The notes: generated by a model from the sequence alone, not told the origin. 64,000 nt of DNA from Ulvibacterium sp965228935 (GCF_965228935.1 NZ_OZ245846.1:372001-436000), one strand, 5' to 3'; counted from the stretch's first letter, positions 9,155-17,741 are shown. Translations and numbers: made by a program.

Positions 9155-10447
9155 CTAAAAATTATCCTCGAAGAATACATTTCCTTCACCAGTGGAGAAA
9201 TCAACATAGTCCACTTCCCCGTTACCCAGGAAGGTATAGGTGATCCCAATGAGTTTACCAAAGCCGGTTATCGTATTTTCGTGGATTAAGTTTCCATTTA
9301 GCGTGATTGCTATCTTCCCGTTTTCAACACGTACCATCAAATGCTGTATGGTACTAAAATCGCAGCCGAAACCGGTGAGGTCATGTTTGTTGCCATGAAT
9401 TATTTTTCCATTAAGCCCCAATGCGATGTCGCCCACACATCCGGAGATGCTGAAGGGTAAGCCTATTCCTCCTTGGGTTCCCTTGATAAAAACCACGACA
9501 TTTTGGCAAATAGCCTGACCGCCGTAATACGTATTCCTAAACCCGGTTTTCATCACAAAGGATTCAGAGGACACATCAAATTCCGAGACGTAGTAGAACC
9601 GTAGATACTGAGGTTTATCCGCTGTTGTACTATTGTCCAATTGCGCACTATCTATTCGCAACAGCCCATTTTGCCTCAACTGGTCATCTAGAAAGTAGCG
9701 GGGCTTATCAATATCGGGACTTCCTTGGGTCCCTAACCAGCCGTCTGTGGTAATATACAGATCTTGAGTCCGAACGATTTGATCGTTCAATACCAATTTT
9801 GCATTGTAGTAGCCGGGGTAGTAGTAGGTCATCGCCGCTATTGATTGATCTTTTTCTATCTCAATGCGTTTTCGCTCGTCCCACATCTGCTGAATCTCGA
9901 TCTTATCGGCTTCCAGATCACCCAGGTCATAGGCAAATACAACTGTATTGGGTATACCCTTTGCTATTTTCTTGACCGAAAACCGAACATCGACCAGGTC
10001 CTTTTCGGAGAAGGATCTATTACTGGCCTGCTTTAAAATATAAAATAGCAAAATCAGGAGTAGCATCACGGCAGAGGATTTTACCACCAGTAGAAAGCTA
10101 CTTGTTGTGAATACTTTTTTAAATCCTCTAAATAGGTTTCTGTCGATAGGCCGCTGAGAGGTGCTTTTTTTTGCCTCTTTATAAGCCAGCCAATGCTGGT
10201 GTCCAACAAACTGCGCGAGAATATCCAAGGTGGATTGCCGAGGGGTCGCTTCATAGGATACGCGCCCCCAAATACGCTTCAGTGTGGTATAGCTCACCCT
10301 TTTTCCCGTTACCTCCAACATCTTTTCACTCAGTAGTTCGAACTTATGATCCGACCAATCAGCGCTCTTGCCCCATTGTAAGACTTCTTCTATTTCTGCG
10401 GTAAGGATACCAATGAAGGATTGGTTTTCACGAACGTCCGATGTCAT
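9155..10447 (-). CDS. Single-pass membrane protein with N-terminal HTH-like region and C-terminal LamG-like domain
   Basis: The 430-residue protein has three parts. Residues about 1-90 are a soluble helical region with a segment resembling a helix-turn-helix (SEKMLEVTGKRVSYTTLKRI), a form common in Bacteroidota cytoplasmic regulators. A membrane segment follows near 118-140 (VVKSSAVMLLLILLFYIL). The remaining 290 residues should be outside the membrane and end in a beta-rich LamG/ConA-like domain (LMVRVENGKIAITLNGNLI). This layout suggests a one-component sensor: external ligand, membrane anchor, internal DNA-binding part. DNA binding and ligand are inference; no family name is certain. It is transcribed toward the PadR/permease modules and away from the third permease (start 10969), so it may serve either. 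Confidence 0.6.
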   Translation of the reverse strand: MTSDVRENQSFIGILTAEIEEVLQWGKSADWSDHKFELLSEKMLEVTGKRVSYTTLKRIWGRVSYEATPRQSTLDILAQFVGHQHWLAYKEAKKSTSQRPIDRNLFRGFKKVFTTSSFLLVVKSSAVMLLLILLFYILKQASNRSFSEKDLVDVRFSVKKIAKGIPNTVVFAYDLGDLEADKIEIQQMWDERKRIEIEKDQSIAAMTYYYPGYYNAKLVLNDQIVRTQDLYITTDGWLGTQGSPDIDKPRYFLDDQLRQNGLLRIDSAQLDNSTTADKPQYLRFYYVSEFDVSSESFVMKTGFRNTYYGGQAICQNVVVFIKGTQGGIGLPFSISGCVGDIALGLNGKIIHGNKHDLTGFGCDFSTIQHLMVRVENGKIAITLNGNLIHENTITGFGKLIGITYTFLGNGEVDYVDFSTGEGNVFFEDNF

Positions 10448-10565
10448 ATCTAGGTAGCACTAGTGATTGAACAAATTTGAATGAATTTGAATGCGTACGA
10501 ATGGGGTTATACAGTTCAAAAGTAGAGATTGGGGAGTATATAATATTTAAAAGTATAAAATTATT

Positions 10566-10976
10566 ATGAAAATGTTTTTACAGGTTGTGGCGATGGTAGG
10601 ACTGGGCCCTATTGTCTTTTCGCAACAGGTGAGCATTCCCTTTAATGCCGATTTATGGCAGCTCTCCGGTAAATATGAAGTTGAGAGCTATAAGGGCAGG
10701 AAAAGCCCAAAAGTAAATAATGGTCGGGCAATCCTTCCTGACCTGCAGATGAAGAACGGTATCATCGAGTATGAAATCCTTCATACGCCGGTGACAGAAT
10801 CTGCGGGTGTTCGCTTCCGTATGCAAAACGACGAAAACTACAAAGAATATTATAGGCGATCGCATCGGTCGGTCAATCCTGATGCGATGCGGTACACCCC
10901 CGCGTTTAACACTATTCCATTGCCTCGTTACCACGAAAACAAAACATCATCTACATATACCGATCGCCATGTTTAA
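10566..10976 (+). pseudogene. Truncated ConA-like / DUF1080-like protein gene
   Basis: The 136-residue frame begins with a signal peptide (ending FSQQ) and continues as a ConA-like/DUF1080-like domain. SAGVRFRMQNDENYKEYYRR followed by NPDAMRYTPAFN matches the central strand pair of the family and parallels FLGLAFHGLDNENYDAVYFR in the protein at 4190. After that point the sequence turns into an unrelated low-complexity tail (PLPRYHENKTSSTYTDRHV) and stops inside the start region of the permease gene. The last half of the domain is missing, so I read it as a deletion that fused the 5' half of this gene to the permease start. It could still make a short secreted protein. Its stop overlaps the permease ATG (ATGTTTAA), so the two remain coupled. 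Confidence 0.6.
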
Positions 10977-13425
10977 AAATTGCCTTCACGTTGCCCTTCG
11001 CGGGTTTATCCGACAAAAAGGGGTTACACTGCTCAATATAGTCGGCCTGGCCATCGGCCTGGCTTCCGCGACGCTTATCTTTATCTATGTCCAAGATGAA
11101 CTTGGTTATGACACGATGCATCCTGCCCCCGATCTGACCTTTGGCATCGGGCATGAATTCACCAACGATCGGGGAGAGACAATGAGCCGTCCTGTAGTTC
11201 CTGCCGGGTGGGGGAGTCTGTTACAAGATAAGTTGCCCGAAGTGATGGACATATTTCGCTACATTTCCGTGGGTTTTCCTTACAGCATGAGAAATCCGGA
11301 TAACGATAATACATTGCTCACTCAGGAAGGGACAGTTTTTTTGGTAGAGAAAACGTATCCGAACGTGATGTACTTCCCCCTGCTTCACGGCGATAAAGCT
11401 CAAGTTTTTTCCCAGCTCAATAGTATCGTTTTATCGGAAACGGCCGCCCAACGTTTGTTCGGCGCCATTGATGTAGTAGGGCGCCAATTGGGGATGAAGC
11501 ATGTATTTCTTACCGATGAATACATACCCATGAAGGTTACAGGGGTGATGAAGGATTATCCCGGCAATTCACATCTCCAACCCGACTATTTACTGCCCAT
11601 AGAACTGCTCGATTACAATCTTCGGAAAAATGCAGGCATATCGATGACCGACTTTTTATCCAGTATGGATAGATACCAGACATTTACCTACGTCCGGCTT
11701 TCCGAGGGTGCCGATATAGCCAACGTAGAAGCTGGCCTACATCGCATGGTGAAGGAACGCCTGCAAGATAAGGCTAGCCGATACCGGCCCTTTTTTACCA
11801 ACATCACCGACTTCCACTTTGATGAAAAGGTAGATTGGTCACCGTGGAACGCTTCGGCGAGTTTTGACTACATTGTCCTATTTAGCTCCATTGGGCTATT
11901 GATACTGCTCATTGCCTGTATCAACTACATGAACCTGGCCACGGCAAAATCGGCCAAACGTTCCAAAGAAGTAGGGATACGAAAAACGTTGGGCAGTAGC
12001 CGTTGGTACCTTGTGGGGCAGTTCATGCTGGAGTCGGTGCTGACCACCTTCATCGCCCTGGCGTTGGCACTCGTACTCGTGGCGATCGTGCTGCCCGCAT
12101 TTAGTACATTGTCGGATAAGGACTTTACCTGGACCTCGTTACTGAACGTAAGCATCATCGGAAGCTTGTTACTGATCGGATCGGTGGTCGCTTTCGTCTC
12201 CGGTAGTTATCCTGCGCTCTTCCTATCCAGCTTTAAGCCCACGAAGGTGTTGAAAGGCACCCTCACGCTGGGAAAAGGTCCTGCCTATTTTCGTAAAACG
12301 CTGGTGATCATACAATTTGCGGTTTCGGTACTACTGATCGTCAGTACCGGGGTTGTTCTCCTGCAGATGAACATGCTTCAAAGCTCCAAACTGTACGATC
12401 AAGCCGACCAAATAGTTTCGGTACGCTTTGGGGGTGGGATAGCTCCCCTAGAGAGCTACCCAGCGTTGAGAAATGAGCTATTACGCGATCCACAGATCAA
12501 CGGAGTAACCTTAGGGGTGCATCTGCCCCGGAGAGAGAATTTTGGTTTGTTGGAGACTTCTTTCGTTCTGCCGGATATCAGTGGTGATCAGGAATACGAT
12601 TGGAAGCATTTGCGAGGAGATTATCACTTTCCCGACGTATTTGATATGGAGCTGGTGGCCGGAAGAAGTTTTAACGTAGGGAACGTGAACGATTCCACCA
12701 ATTATGTGATAAACGAAACGGCGGTCCATGCCCTGAACATGCTTCCCGAGGAAGTCATCGGACTCAATGTTAGAAATCCCGTGTCCGGCGAAGATGGTCA
12801 AGTGATAGGTGTGGTCAAGGATTTTCCTTTCGAATCGATTTACACCAGCATCAAACCGATGGTCATCCAGGGAAAACCACACAGACGAAATCAAATTTTA
12901 TATGTGAAGTTACCCGCTAAAGGTCTGTCCAGTAAAATGACCGAGGTGGAACGTATTTGGCAAGCAACGCTACCCGATGCTCCTTTCGACTATTGGTTTC
13001 TTAGGGATGATTTTGGAAAAATGTACCGCGCCGAACTAAAATTATCGAATCTGGTGCGGCTCTTCTCCGTATTGGCAGTACTGATCGCCTGTTTGGGCCT
13101 GTACGGATTGGCCTCTTACATCGCCGAACAAAAAACCAGGGAAATTGGAATACGAAAAGTGTTGGGGGCGAATGTACCGCAGATCTTATGGATGCTGGTA
13201 GCCGACTTTTTGAAGATGGTACTGATAGCCTGTCTGGTCGCCCTGCCCTTAGGCTACTTTTTAATGAGAGACTGGCTTCAAAACTTTGCGTATCGCATCG
13301 ATCTGGGCTGGATGGTCTTTGCGGTTTCGGTCGCCATTATTGTGGGCCTAACGCTATTGACCGTAGCTTACGAGAGTATCAAGGCATCCATCATTGACCC
13401 CGCTAAATCAATAAAGTACGAATAA
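10969..13425 (+). CDS. MacB/FtsX-type ABC transporter permease
   Basis: I place the start at ATG 10969 (MFKNCLHVALRGFIRQKG), because upstream residues in this frame are the out-of-frame 3' half of the preceding gene and do not look like protein. The 818-residue product lacks the PadR-linked prefix of the other two permeases. It has a first membrane helix (LLNIVGLAIGLASATLIFIY), two MacB-like periplasmic domains and two FtsX cores carrying EVGIRKTLGS and EIGIRKVLGA. The first membrane-proximal DELGYDTMHP motif is the usual start of the periplasmic domain. It overlaps the truncated ConA-like gene by 8 bp. The partner ATPase is not encoded in the window. It belongs to the same family as the permeases at 1412 and 5498 but is more distant from them than they are from each other. 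Confidence 0.87.
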   Translation: MFKNCLHVALRGFIRQKGVTLLNIVGLAIGLASATLIFIYVQDELGYDTMHPAPDLTFGIGHEFTNDRGETMSRPVVPAGWGSLLQDKLPEVMDIFRYISVGFPYSMRNPDNDNTLLTQEGTVFLVEKTYPNVMYFPLLHGDKAQVFSQLNSIVLSETAAQRLFGAIDVVGRQLGMKHVFLTDEYIPMKVTGVMKDYPGNSHLQPDYLLPIELLDYNLRKNAGISMTDFLSSMDRYQTFTYVRLSEGADIANVEAGLHRMVKERLQDKASRYRPFFTNITDFHFDEKVDWSPWNASASFDYIVLFSSIGLLILLIACINYMNLATAKSAKRSKEVGIRKTLGSSRWYLVGQFMLESVLTTFIALALALVLVAIVLPAFSTLSDKDFTWTSLLNVSIIGSLLLIGSVVAFVSGSYPALFLSSFKPTKVLKGTLTLGKGPAYFRKTLVIIQFAVSVLLIVSTGVVLLQMNMLQSSKLYDQADQIVSVRFGGGIAPLESYPALRNELLRDPQINGVTLGVHLPRRENFGLLETSFVLPDISGDQEYDWKHLRGDYHFPDVFDMELVAGRSFNVGNVNDSTNYVINETAVHALNMLPEEVIGLNVRNPVSGEDGQVIGVVKDFPFESIYTSIKPMVIQGKPHRRNQILYVKLPAKGLSSKMTEVERIWQATLPDAPFDYWFLRDDFGKMYRAELKLSNLVRLFSVLAVLIACLGLYGLASYIAEQKTREIGIRKVLGANVPQILWMLVADFLKMVLIACLVALPLGYFLMRDWLQNFAYRIDLGWMVFAVSVAIIVGLTLLTVAYESIKASIIDPAKSIKYE

Positions 13426-13437
13426 ACGAGGAAGAAT

Positions 13438-13575
13438 GGTGAATACTTTGAGACGACCTTCAAATTCAGGGATGTGGGACATTCAAAAATGTATTATATC
13501 CGGGTCAAACAGAAAAAAGCAATCAATGATAGGGATATCATGGCATAGAGCAGTCATATTTGGGTCGAGCATTAG
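13438..13575 (+). pseudogene. Relic of an exported enzyme C-terminus
   Basis: Frame 13441-13575 gives EYFETTFKFRD, then MYYIRVKQKK, an in-frame TAG at 13546, SSHIWVEH and a second TAG at 13573. The pattern YYIRVxQ followed by A-(W)-SSxIWVE is typical of the C-terminal end of several Bacteroidota phosphoesterase-like or calcineurin-like proteins; the first TAG stands exactly where a Trp codon (TGG) is expected. No upstream part of such a gene is present. I treat it as a degraded gene end between the permease and the LacI-type regulator; family not certain. Confidence 0.35.
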
Positions 13576-13667
13576 GTTTTTGCGGGAATTATAAGCCGAT
13601 CAGAAAAAAGTTACCGATAAGGATCTTAACTCTACTTATAAACTTCTTTTGATGTCACAAGGAATTT

Positions 13668-14714
13668 ATGGACAAAAAACCTACGATTAAAGAAATCGCC
13701 AAACTAGCCAATGTTTCCATTGCCACAGTGGATCGGGTCTTGCACAATAGAGAGGGTGTCGCATTGGAAACGGCCCGGCTGATCAAAAAAATCATAGAGG
13801 ATCGGAACTACGTTCCCAATACTTTCGCTAGAAACTTGGTACTGAACAAAGGTTTTAAGATTGCGGTGCTACTACCCAAATGTGGGCATGATGACTATTG
13901 GTCCTGTTCTTTCAAAGCTGCAAAGATGGCGATCAAGGATTTTAAGTGCCTGGGAGTAGTTACCACTGTCTATCACTATAATCAAAGGGAGAAAGCTTCC
14001 TTCTATGAAGTCGGGGACCAAATCCTTAAGGACGGGAATGATGCCGTTCTTTTGGCCCAAGTGATTTTAGAGGGAGCCAATACCTTTTTGGAAGACTGTA
14101 AAAAAAAGAAGATTCCCTTTATATTAATTGGTTGTAATCAACTCGATTTGGGTGCAATCACCTATTTCAGACAGAATTCGTACCAGGGGGGAAGATTGGC
14201 CGCGGAACTTTTAAGTTTAGGACAAAAAGAGGCTTCGAAATTTTTGGTTCTAAATATTGCAACGGCCCAAAACCAATATTTCAGGGTAGAGGAAAGGATA
14301 GCAGGATTTGAGTCCTATTTTAAAAGAAACAATGGCCCGTATTTTGAAATCGAGGTATTCCCCGTTTCATGGAAGGATAAAAAAATAGTAGAAAAAATCA
14401 GCGATAAACTAAATCCGGACAATAGGATATCGGGGATATTCATTCCGAATTCAGAATCTTTTGTACTGGAAAAGGCCCTGTCCCCGACGAATCACATCCG
14501 TATTGTTGGCTATGACCTTTTGCAAAGGAACCAAGCTCTTTTAAAGACCGGGGAAATAAACTTTTTAATCGATCAACGACCTTACGAACAGATTTATCAA
14601 GGTATCAAATACCTCTATAAATATCTAGGGTTCCGACGGGATCCCCCAAAGGTGGCCAATCTTCCTTTGAATATTGTTACCAGGGAGAAATTGATATACT
14701 GCTGGGGGGTATAA
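13668..14714 (+). CDS. LacI-family transcriptional regulator
   Basis: The 348-residue protein starts with a LacI helix-turn-helix (TIKEIAKLANVSIATVDRVL, residues 5-24) and hinge helix (ARLIKKIIEDRNYVPNTFAR). From about 62 onward it carries a periplasmic-binding-protein-type sugar-sensing domain (ILIGCNQLDLGAITYFRQN; later GIFIPNSESFV and IRIVGYDLL). LacI regulators repress or activate sugar genes in response to a small carbohydrate. It stands alone here: the gene before it is only a relic and the next gene is convergent rsgA, so its target is not obvious. It may be left over from a sugar locus of which the relic at 13438 was part; that is inference. The start is the first ATG after a purine-rich stretch. 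Confidence 0.88.
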   Translation: MDKKPTIKEIAKLANVSIATVDRVLHNREGVALETARLIKKIIEDRNYVPNTFARNLVLNKGFKIAVLLPKCGHDDYWSCSFKAAKMAIKDFKCLGVVTTVYHYNQREKASFYEVGDQILKDGNDAVLLAQVILEGANTFLEDCKKKKIPFILIGCNQLDLGAITYFRQNSYQGGRLAAELLSLGQKEASKFLVLNIATAQNQYFRVEERIAGFESYFKRNNGPYFEIEVFPVSWKDKKIVEKISDKLNPDNRISGIFIPNSESFVLEKALSPTNHIRIVGYDLLQRNQALLKTGEINFLIDQRPYEQIYQGIKYLYKYLGFRRDPPKVANLPLNIVTREKLIYCWGV

Positions 14715-14935
14715 ATTAATTTTTACGGTCGATGATTAAAAGCTGGCCCCATAAACCAATATTTCCTATGAATTGAACCACTGCACCAAAACTTTTTTAA
14801 AAGGACAAGGTTAATAGGATTAAATTAGGAAATTTCAAACACTTGTAAAAAGTTCCTATTAGGGGGCTATCAAAAAATGATGACCAACTACTTGCATTTA
14901 ACCATCAGAGAATAATTACTTTCACATTGCTGTAC

Positions 14936-15913
14936 TCAGTATTTGTTCAATTTTCTGTCCTTTTTGTAATTCTTTAGCACCTTACCAAAATCCTTTTCCT
15001 TTTTCCGCCTTTCGACCACGGTGGACTCAAAATGGTCTTTTTCCCGTTGCATTTTCAAAAAGTTTTCATAGGACGACCTATCAATTTCCACATTTTCAAC
15101 GGCCTCGGTTATGGCACAACCAATTTCAGTAGTATGTGTACAATCGTTGAATCTGCAATTTTTGGATAGCTCAGTAAGGGTTCCGAACGTAACTTCCAAT
15201 CCATCCGAAACATCGGCTATCCCTACTTCTCGCATCCCTGGATTGTCGATTAAGATACCTTTTTCGGTAATGATTAGTTCCCGATGGGTGGTTACGTGTT
15301 TTCCCCTATCAATACTTTCGCTAATCTCTCCCGTGGCCATCACTTCTTTCCCGACCAGATTATTGATGAGCGAGGATTTTCCAACCCCGGATGATCCCAG
15401 CAAACAAAAGGTTTTACCTCTTTGCAAATATGTGTCAAGGACATCGAATCCTTCTCGCGATACGTTGCTTATCGGGATTGTGGGCACCTGTTTTATCTGT
15501 TTACGTATCGAGCCGATCATCTCTTCCAAACTTTCGCGGGGAATCAGATCTATTTTGTTCAGAAGAACGATTGCCCCTATTCCGGAGGAATTGCAAAGGG
15601 TCAAATACCGTTCAATGTGGTTGATGTTGAAATCCCTATCGACCGCTTGCACAATAAGGGCATGATCAATGTTCGTTGCAATTACCTGTCGTTCACCAAA
15701 CTTTCCGACCGCTTGTCTTATAAGGGTGGACAATCTGGGGAAAATGCTATGGATGATGGCAAAGCTGGAGTCATTGTATATCAGCGAAACCCAATCTCCC
15801 ACAGCGGGAAAATCTTCTCGACTATTGGCGGAATACCTTAGATTTCCCGTGACAACGGCTTCAAATTCCCCTTGTCCGTTTTGCACGATATATCGTTCCC
15901 TGTGTTCAGCCAC
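14936..15913 (-). CDS. rsgA: Ribosome small-subunit-dependent GTPase RsgA, 5' end interrupted
   Basis: RsgA is a circularly permuted GTPase that helps late 30S maturation. Counted from GTG 15913 the visible motifs are G4 NKID (119-122), G1 GSSGVGKSS (173-181), G3 DNPG (223-226), and the zinc knuckle CRFNDCTHTTEIGC (C253, C258, H260, C266). The natural ATG is probably at 16000: from there the frame reads MTVEDLGYSG, then TAA (15970-15968), then FEELRLKSNLQDFGFGRV and straight into this ORF. Ten typical N-terminal residues are thus separated from the rest by one in-frame stop. Either translation restarts at GTG 15913, the TAA is a sequence error or recent mutation, or the stop is read through. 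It follows the metallo-hydrolase gene by 16 bp. Confidence 0.88.
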   Translation of the reverse strand: MAEHRERYIVQNGQGEFEAVVTGNLRYSANSREDFPAVGDWVSLIYNDSSFAIIHSIFPRLSTLIRQAVGKFGERQVIATNIDHALIVQAVDRDFNINHIERYLTLCNSSGIGAIVLLNKIDLIPRESLEEMIGSIRKQIKQVPTIPISNVSREGFDVLDTYLQRGKTFCLLGSSGVGKSSLINNLVGKEVMATGEISESIDRGKHVTTHRELIITEKGILIDNPGMREVGIADVSDGLEVTFGTLTELSKNCRFNDCTHTTEIGCAITEAVENVEIDRSSYENFLKMQREKDHFESTVVERRKKEKDFGKVLKNYKKDRKLNKY

Positions 15914-16000
15914 TACACGTCCAAATCCGAAATCCTGGAGGTTGCTTTTTAACCTTAGTTCTTCGAATTACCCGCTATATCCTAAATCTTCGACCGTCAT
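15914..16000 (-). other. rsgA: Interrupted N-terminal codons of rsgA with in-frame TAA
   Basis: ATG at 16000-15998 begins MTVEDLGYSG, TAA lies at 15970-15968 (codon 11), and 18 further sense codons (FEELRLKSNLQDFGFGRV) join the annotated rsgA start at 15913 in the same frame. The offset of 87 bp is exactly 29 codons. The peptide on both sides of the stop fits the start of flavobacterial RsgA proteins, which normally read as one continuous domain. No alternative ATG, GTG or TTG lies between the TAA and 15913. Confidence 0.75.
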
Positions 16001-16016
16001 CTTTTAATCGATTTTC

Positions 16017-16811
16017 CTATTCCAATTTGGCCACCGTTGTCTTTTCGTTGACCAATGTTTCAAATCGTCGCAGTTCTTCCCGGTTTTTGATTTCGTAGTG
16101 CATTGGAACAACGATTCTAGGCTTGATTTCATTGACAATCTTGGCGGCCTCTTCTCCGTTCATGGTCAGGTTATCGCCTCCGATTGGTATCAAGGCCGCC
16201 CCAATATCGAGTAATCCATCCATTTCAGGTATATAATCTGTGTCGCCCGCATGGTAGACCCTTAATCCGCTTTTCGACGTAAGGACATAACCTACATTCC
16301 CTTTTGACCTGGGGTGTGCCTTGATCCATAGAAAAACGGATTTCGTATTGTATGCCCAGGTCGTCTCAATATGGATCCCTTCAAGGTGCAGTTGCTCTTT
16401 TGGTCTTACTTCATATATTTTGTCGGTGATGTTTTTTAACTTTTTTGAAACTCCCTCTGGGCAAACAATGATCGTTTCGCTTTTAAGAAGGTTTTTGATG
16501 TCCTTGATTGAGAAATGATCGGGGTGCGCATGGGTCAACAAAATGAAATCGGCCGGCTCAGCGTTCCCAACTTCCACGGGGTCGAAGTATATGATCGTAC
16601 CCTCTGATTTCAATTGAAAACTTGAGGGGAAGAAGTGGGCCTTGTTCACTTTGATGGCCCCCCAGGTCGTCAATGTGGTATTTTCTCCAACGACAACTTG
16701 TTGTGGCGTTGGGTTCCTCTTTTCGCTTGTTGTTACTTTGACCATTGTGCAGCCTTGATTGATTAATAATGTCAAGAAGAATACTAAAAAATGTAATTTG
16801 TTATACTCCAT
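16017..16811 (-). CDS. Lipoprotein MBL-fold metallo-hydrolase (UlaG-like)
   Basis: This 264-residue protein has a lipoprotein signal (LINQGC, C21) and a metallo-beta-lactamase fold. THAHPDHF (H94, H96, D98, H99) is the metal-binding HxHxDH motif, YHAGDTDY supplies the bridging Asp, and VPMHYEIKN the last His. The order and spacing fit the UlaG-like branch, which hydrolyses small esters, lactones or phosphodiesters; a membrane-anchored periplasmic location follows from the lipobox. The substrate is unknown. rsgA follows 16 bp downstream, so the two may be cotranscribed. It starts 47 bp after the TetR gene on the same strand and could be part of the same unit or regulated by it. Confidence 0.82.
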   Translation of the reverse strand: MEYNKLHFLVFFLTLLINQGCTMVKVTTSEKRNPTPQQVVVGENTTLTTWGAIKVNKAHFFPSSFQLKSEGTIIYFDPVEVGNAEPADFILLTHAHPDHFSIKDIKNLLKSETIIVCPEGVSKKLKNITDKIYEVRPKEQLHLEGIHIETTWAYNTKSVFLWIKAHPRSKGNVGYVLTSKSGLRVYHAGDTDYIPEMDGLLDIGAALIPIGGDNLTMNGEEAAKIVNEIKPRIVVPMHYEIKNREELRRFETLVNEKTTVAKLE

Positions 16812-16858
16812 TTCCGCTCCATCTTTTTGACAAAATTATGGATGTCGGGCATCGGATT

Positions 16859-17422
16859 TTAGACGCTACCGTCCACTAAATGATATTTGGACCTTTTGAA
16901 AAGACGCACCATTTGCCTAATATTGGCGAAGTAGGCCCTTAACCATTGCTCATTGAGGGTCTCATTGGTAATTTGGAGATAAAAGTTCTCCAAACTAAGG
17001 TGCAGGACCATTCGCGCCAGATAACCGTTCTCTGATAAAGAAATGATTTTTTTCCAGACGGGCAGCAGCCCCTGGACTGAAAATTCATTGATGCGGTCAA
17101 GACATTTTTTGAAATTCGGCTCGTCCCTATGGATCCTCAGTTGACGATTGAACAATAGGTCGATTTTGTGCTCTAGGATAATAGCTATCAGTTCATCTTC
17201 GTTCTTTGCGGCCATCTCCTTTTTTGAAACTGCCTTTGCCCGGTCCAAATGAAGTTCCAACAATCTTTCCATAAAAACTTCCTGATCTGCGAACAAATGG
17301 TAAAAAGAGGACTTGTTTTTCCCGACATCTTTGGACAATCGTTCTACCTTAAGACCTTTTGGCCCTTCATGGGCAAAATATCGATAGCCTTTTTCCAACC
17401 ATATTTTTTCTATCGCTCTCAT
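16859..17422 (-). CDS. TetR-family transcriptional regulator
   Basis: The 187-residue protein has a TetR-type N-terminal helix-turn-helix (GPKGLKVERLSKDVGKNKSS followed by FYHLFADQEVFMERLLELHL) and an all-helical C-terminal ligand domain. TetR proteins repress nearby genes until a small hydrophobic ligand binds. The first genes downstream on the same strand are the lipoprotein hydrolase and rsgA, so the hydrolase is the likeliest target. A dispersed repeat copy lies about 90 bp upstream of its start. No clear operator palindrome was found. The ligand-domain sequence gives no hint of ligand. Confidence 0.82.
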   Translation of the reverse strand: MRAIEKIWLEKGYRYFAHEGPKGLKVERLSKDVGKNKSSFYHLFADQEVFMERLLELHLDRAKAVSKKEMAAKNEDELIAIILEHKIDLLFNRQLRIHRDEPNFKKCLDRINEFSVQGLLPVWKKIISLSENGYLARMVLHLSLENFYLQITNETLNEQWLRAYFANIRQMVRLFKRSKYHLVDGSV

Positions 17423-17512
17423 GGTTCGATCATTGCAAATTTTCGTGATAGCAGTTTGCCGTTGAATTTATATAAGTTAGGGTTTTAAATGAATCTGTGG
17501 AAATTTGGATCT

Positions 17513-17705
17513 AAAAAAACGACGAGTTAATGAGACGGATTGAGAAGGGGGGGGGTGGATTCCCAAGAAGTGTTGGTTTTAAAAGACAGCAAAGATTGTT
17601 TCATCACGGCCTCTTTGAATTCTCCTATCAGTTTTTAGACCGTTTTTATCCAAAAATGCTTTTGAATCACATTATCCAGCTGAATTTAGATTAACAAAAA
17701 CCAGC
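17513..17705 (-). repeat. Dispersed intergenic repeat, copy 4, with long extension
   Basis: Core 17513-17582 reads on the minus strand aaaaccaacacttcttgggaa, a C/T-rich middle, then gtctcattaactcgtcg followed by tttttt. The core is nearly the same as copy 2. The extension 17583-17705 matches that of copy 3 at 8713-8840. A run of nine G on the plus strand (about 17548-17556) marks the pyrimidine-rich middle. Confidence 0.7.
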
Positions 17706-17741
17706 TCAAGCCTACTATGGTATGTTCCACCGAAACATTAT

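Noticed and set aside
15111..15665. Plus-strand frame of 184 codons opposite rsgA
   Set aside because: Entirely within rsgA on the other strand; composition is that of a reverse shadow.
15913..15915. GTG 15913 as the natural rsgA start
   Set aside because: The 29 upstream codons, apart from one TAA, read as a normal RsgA N-terminus beginning at an ATG that follows the previous gene by 16 bp.
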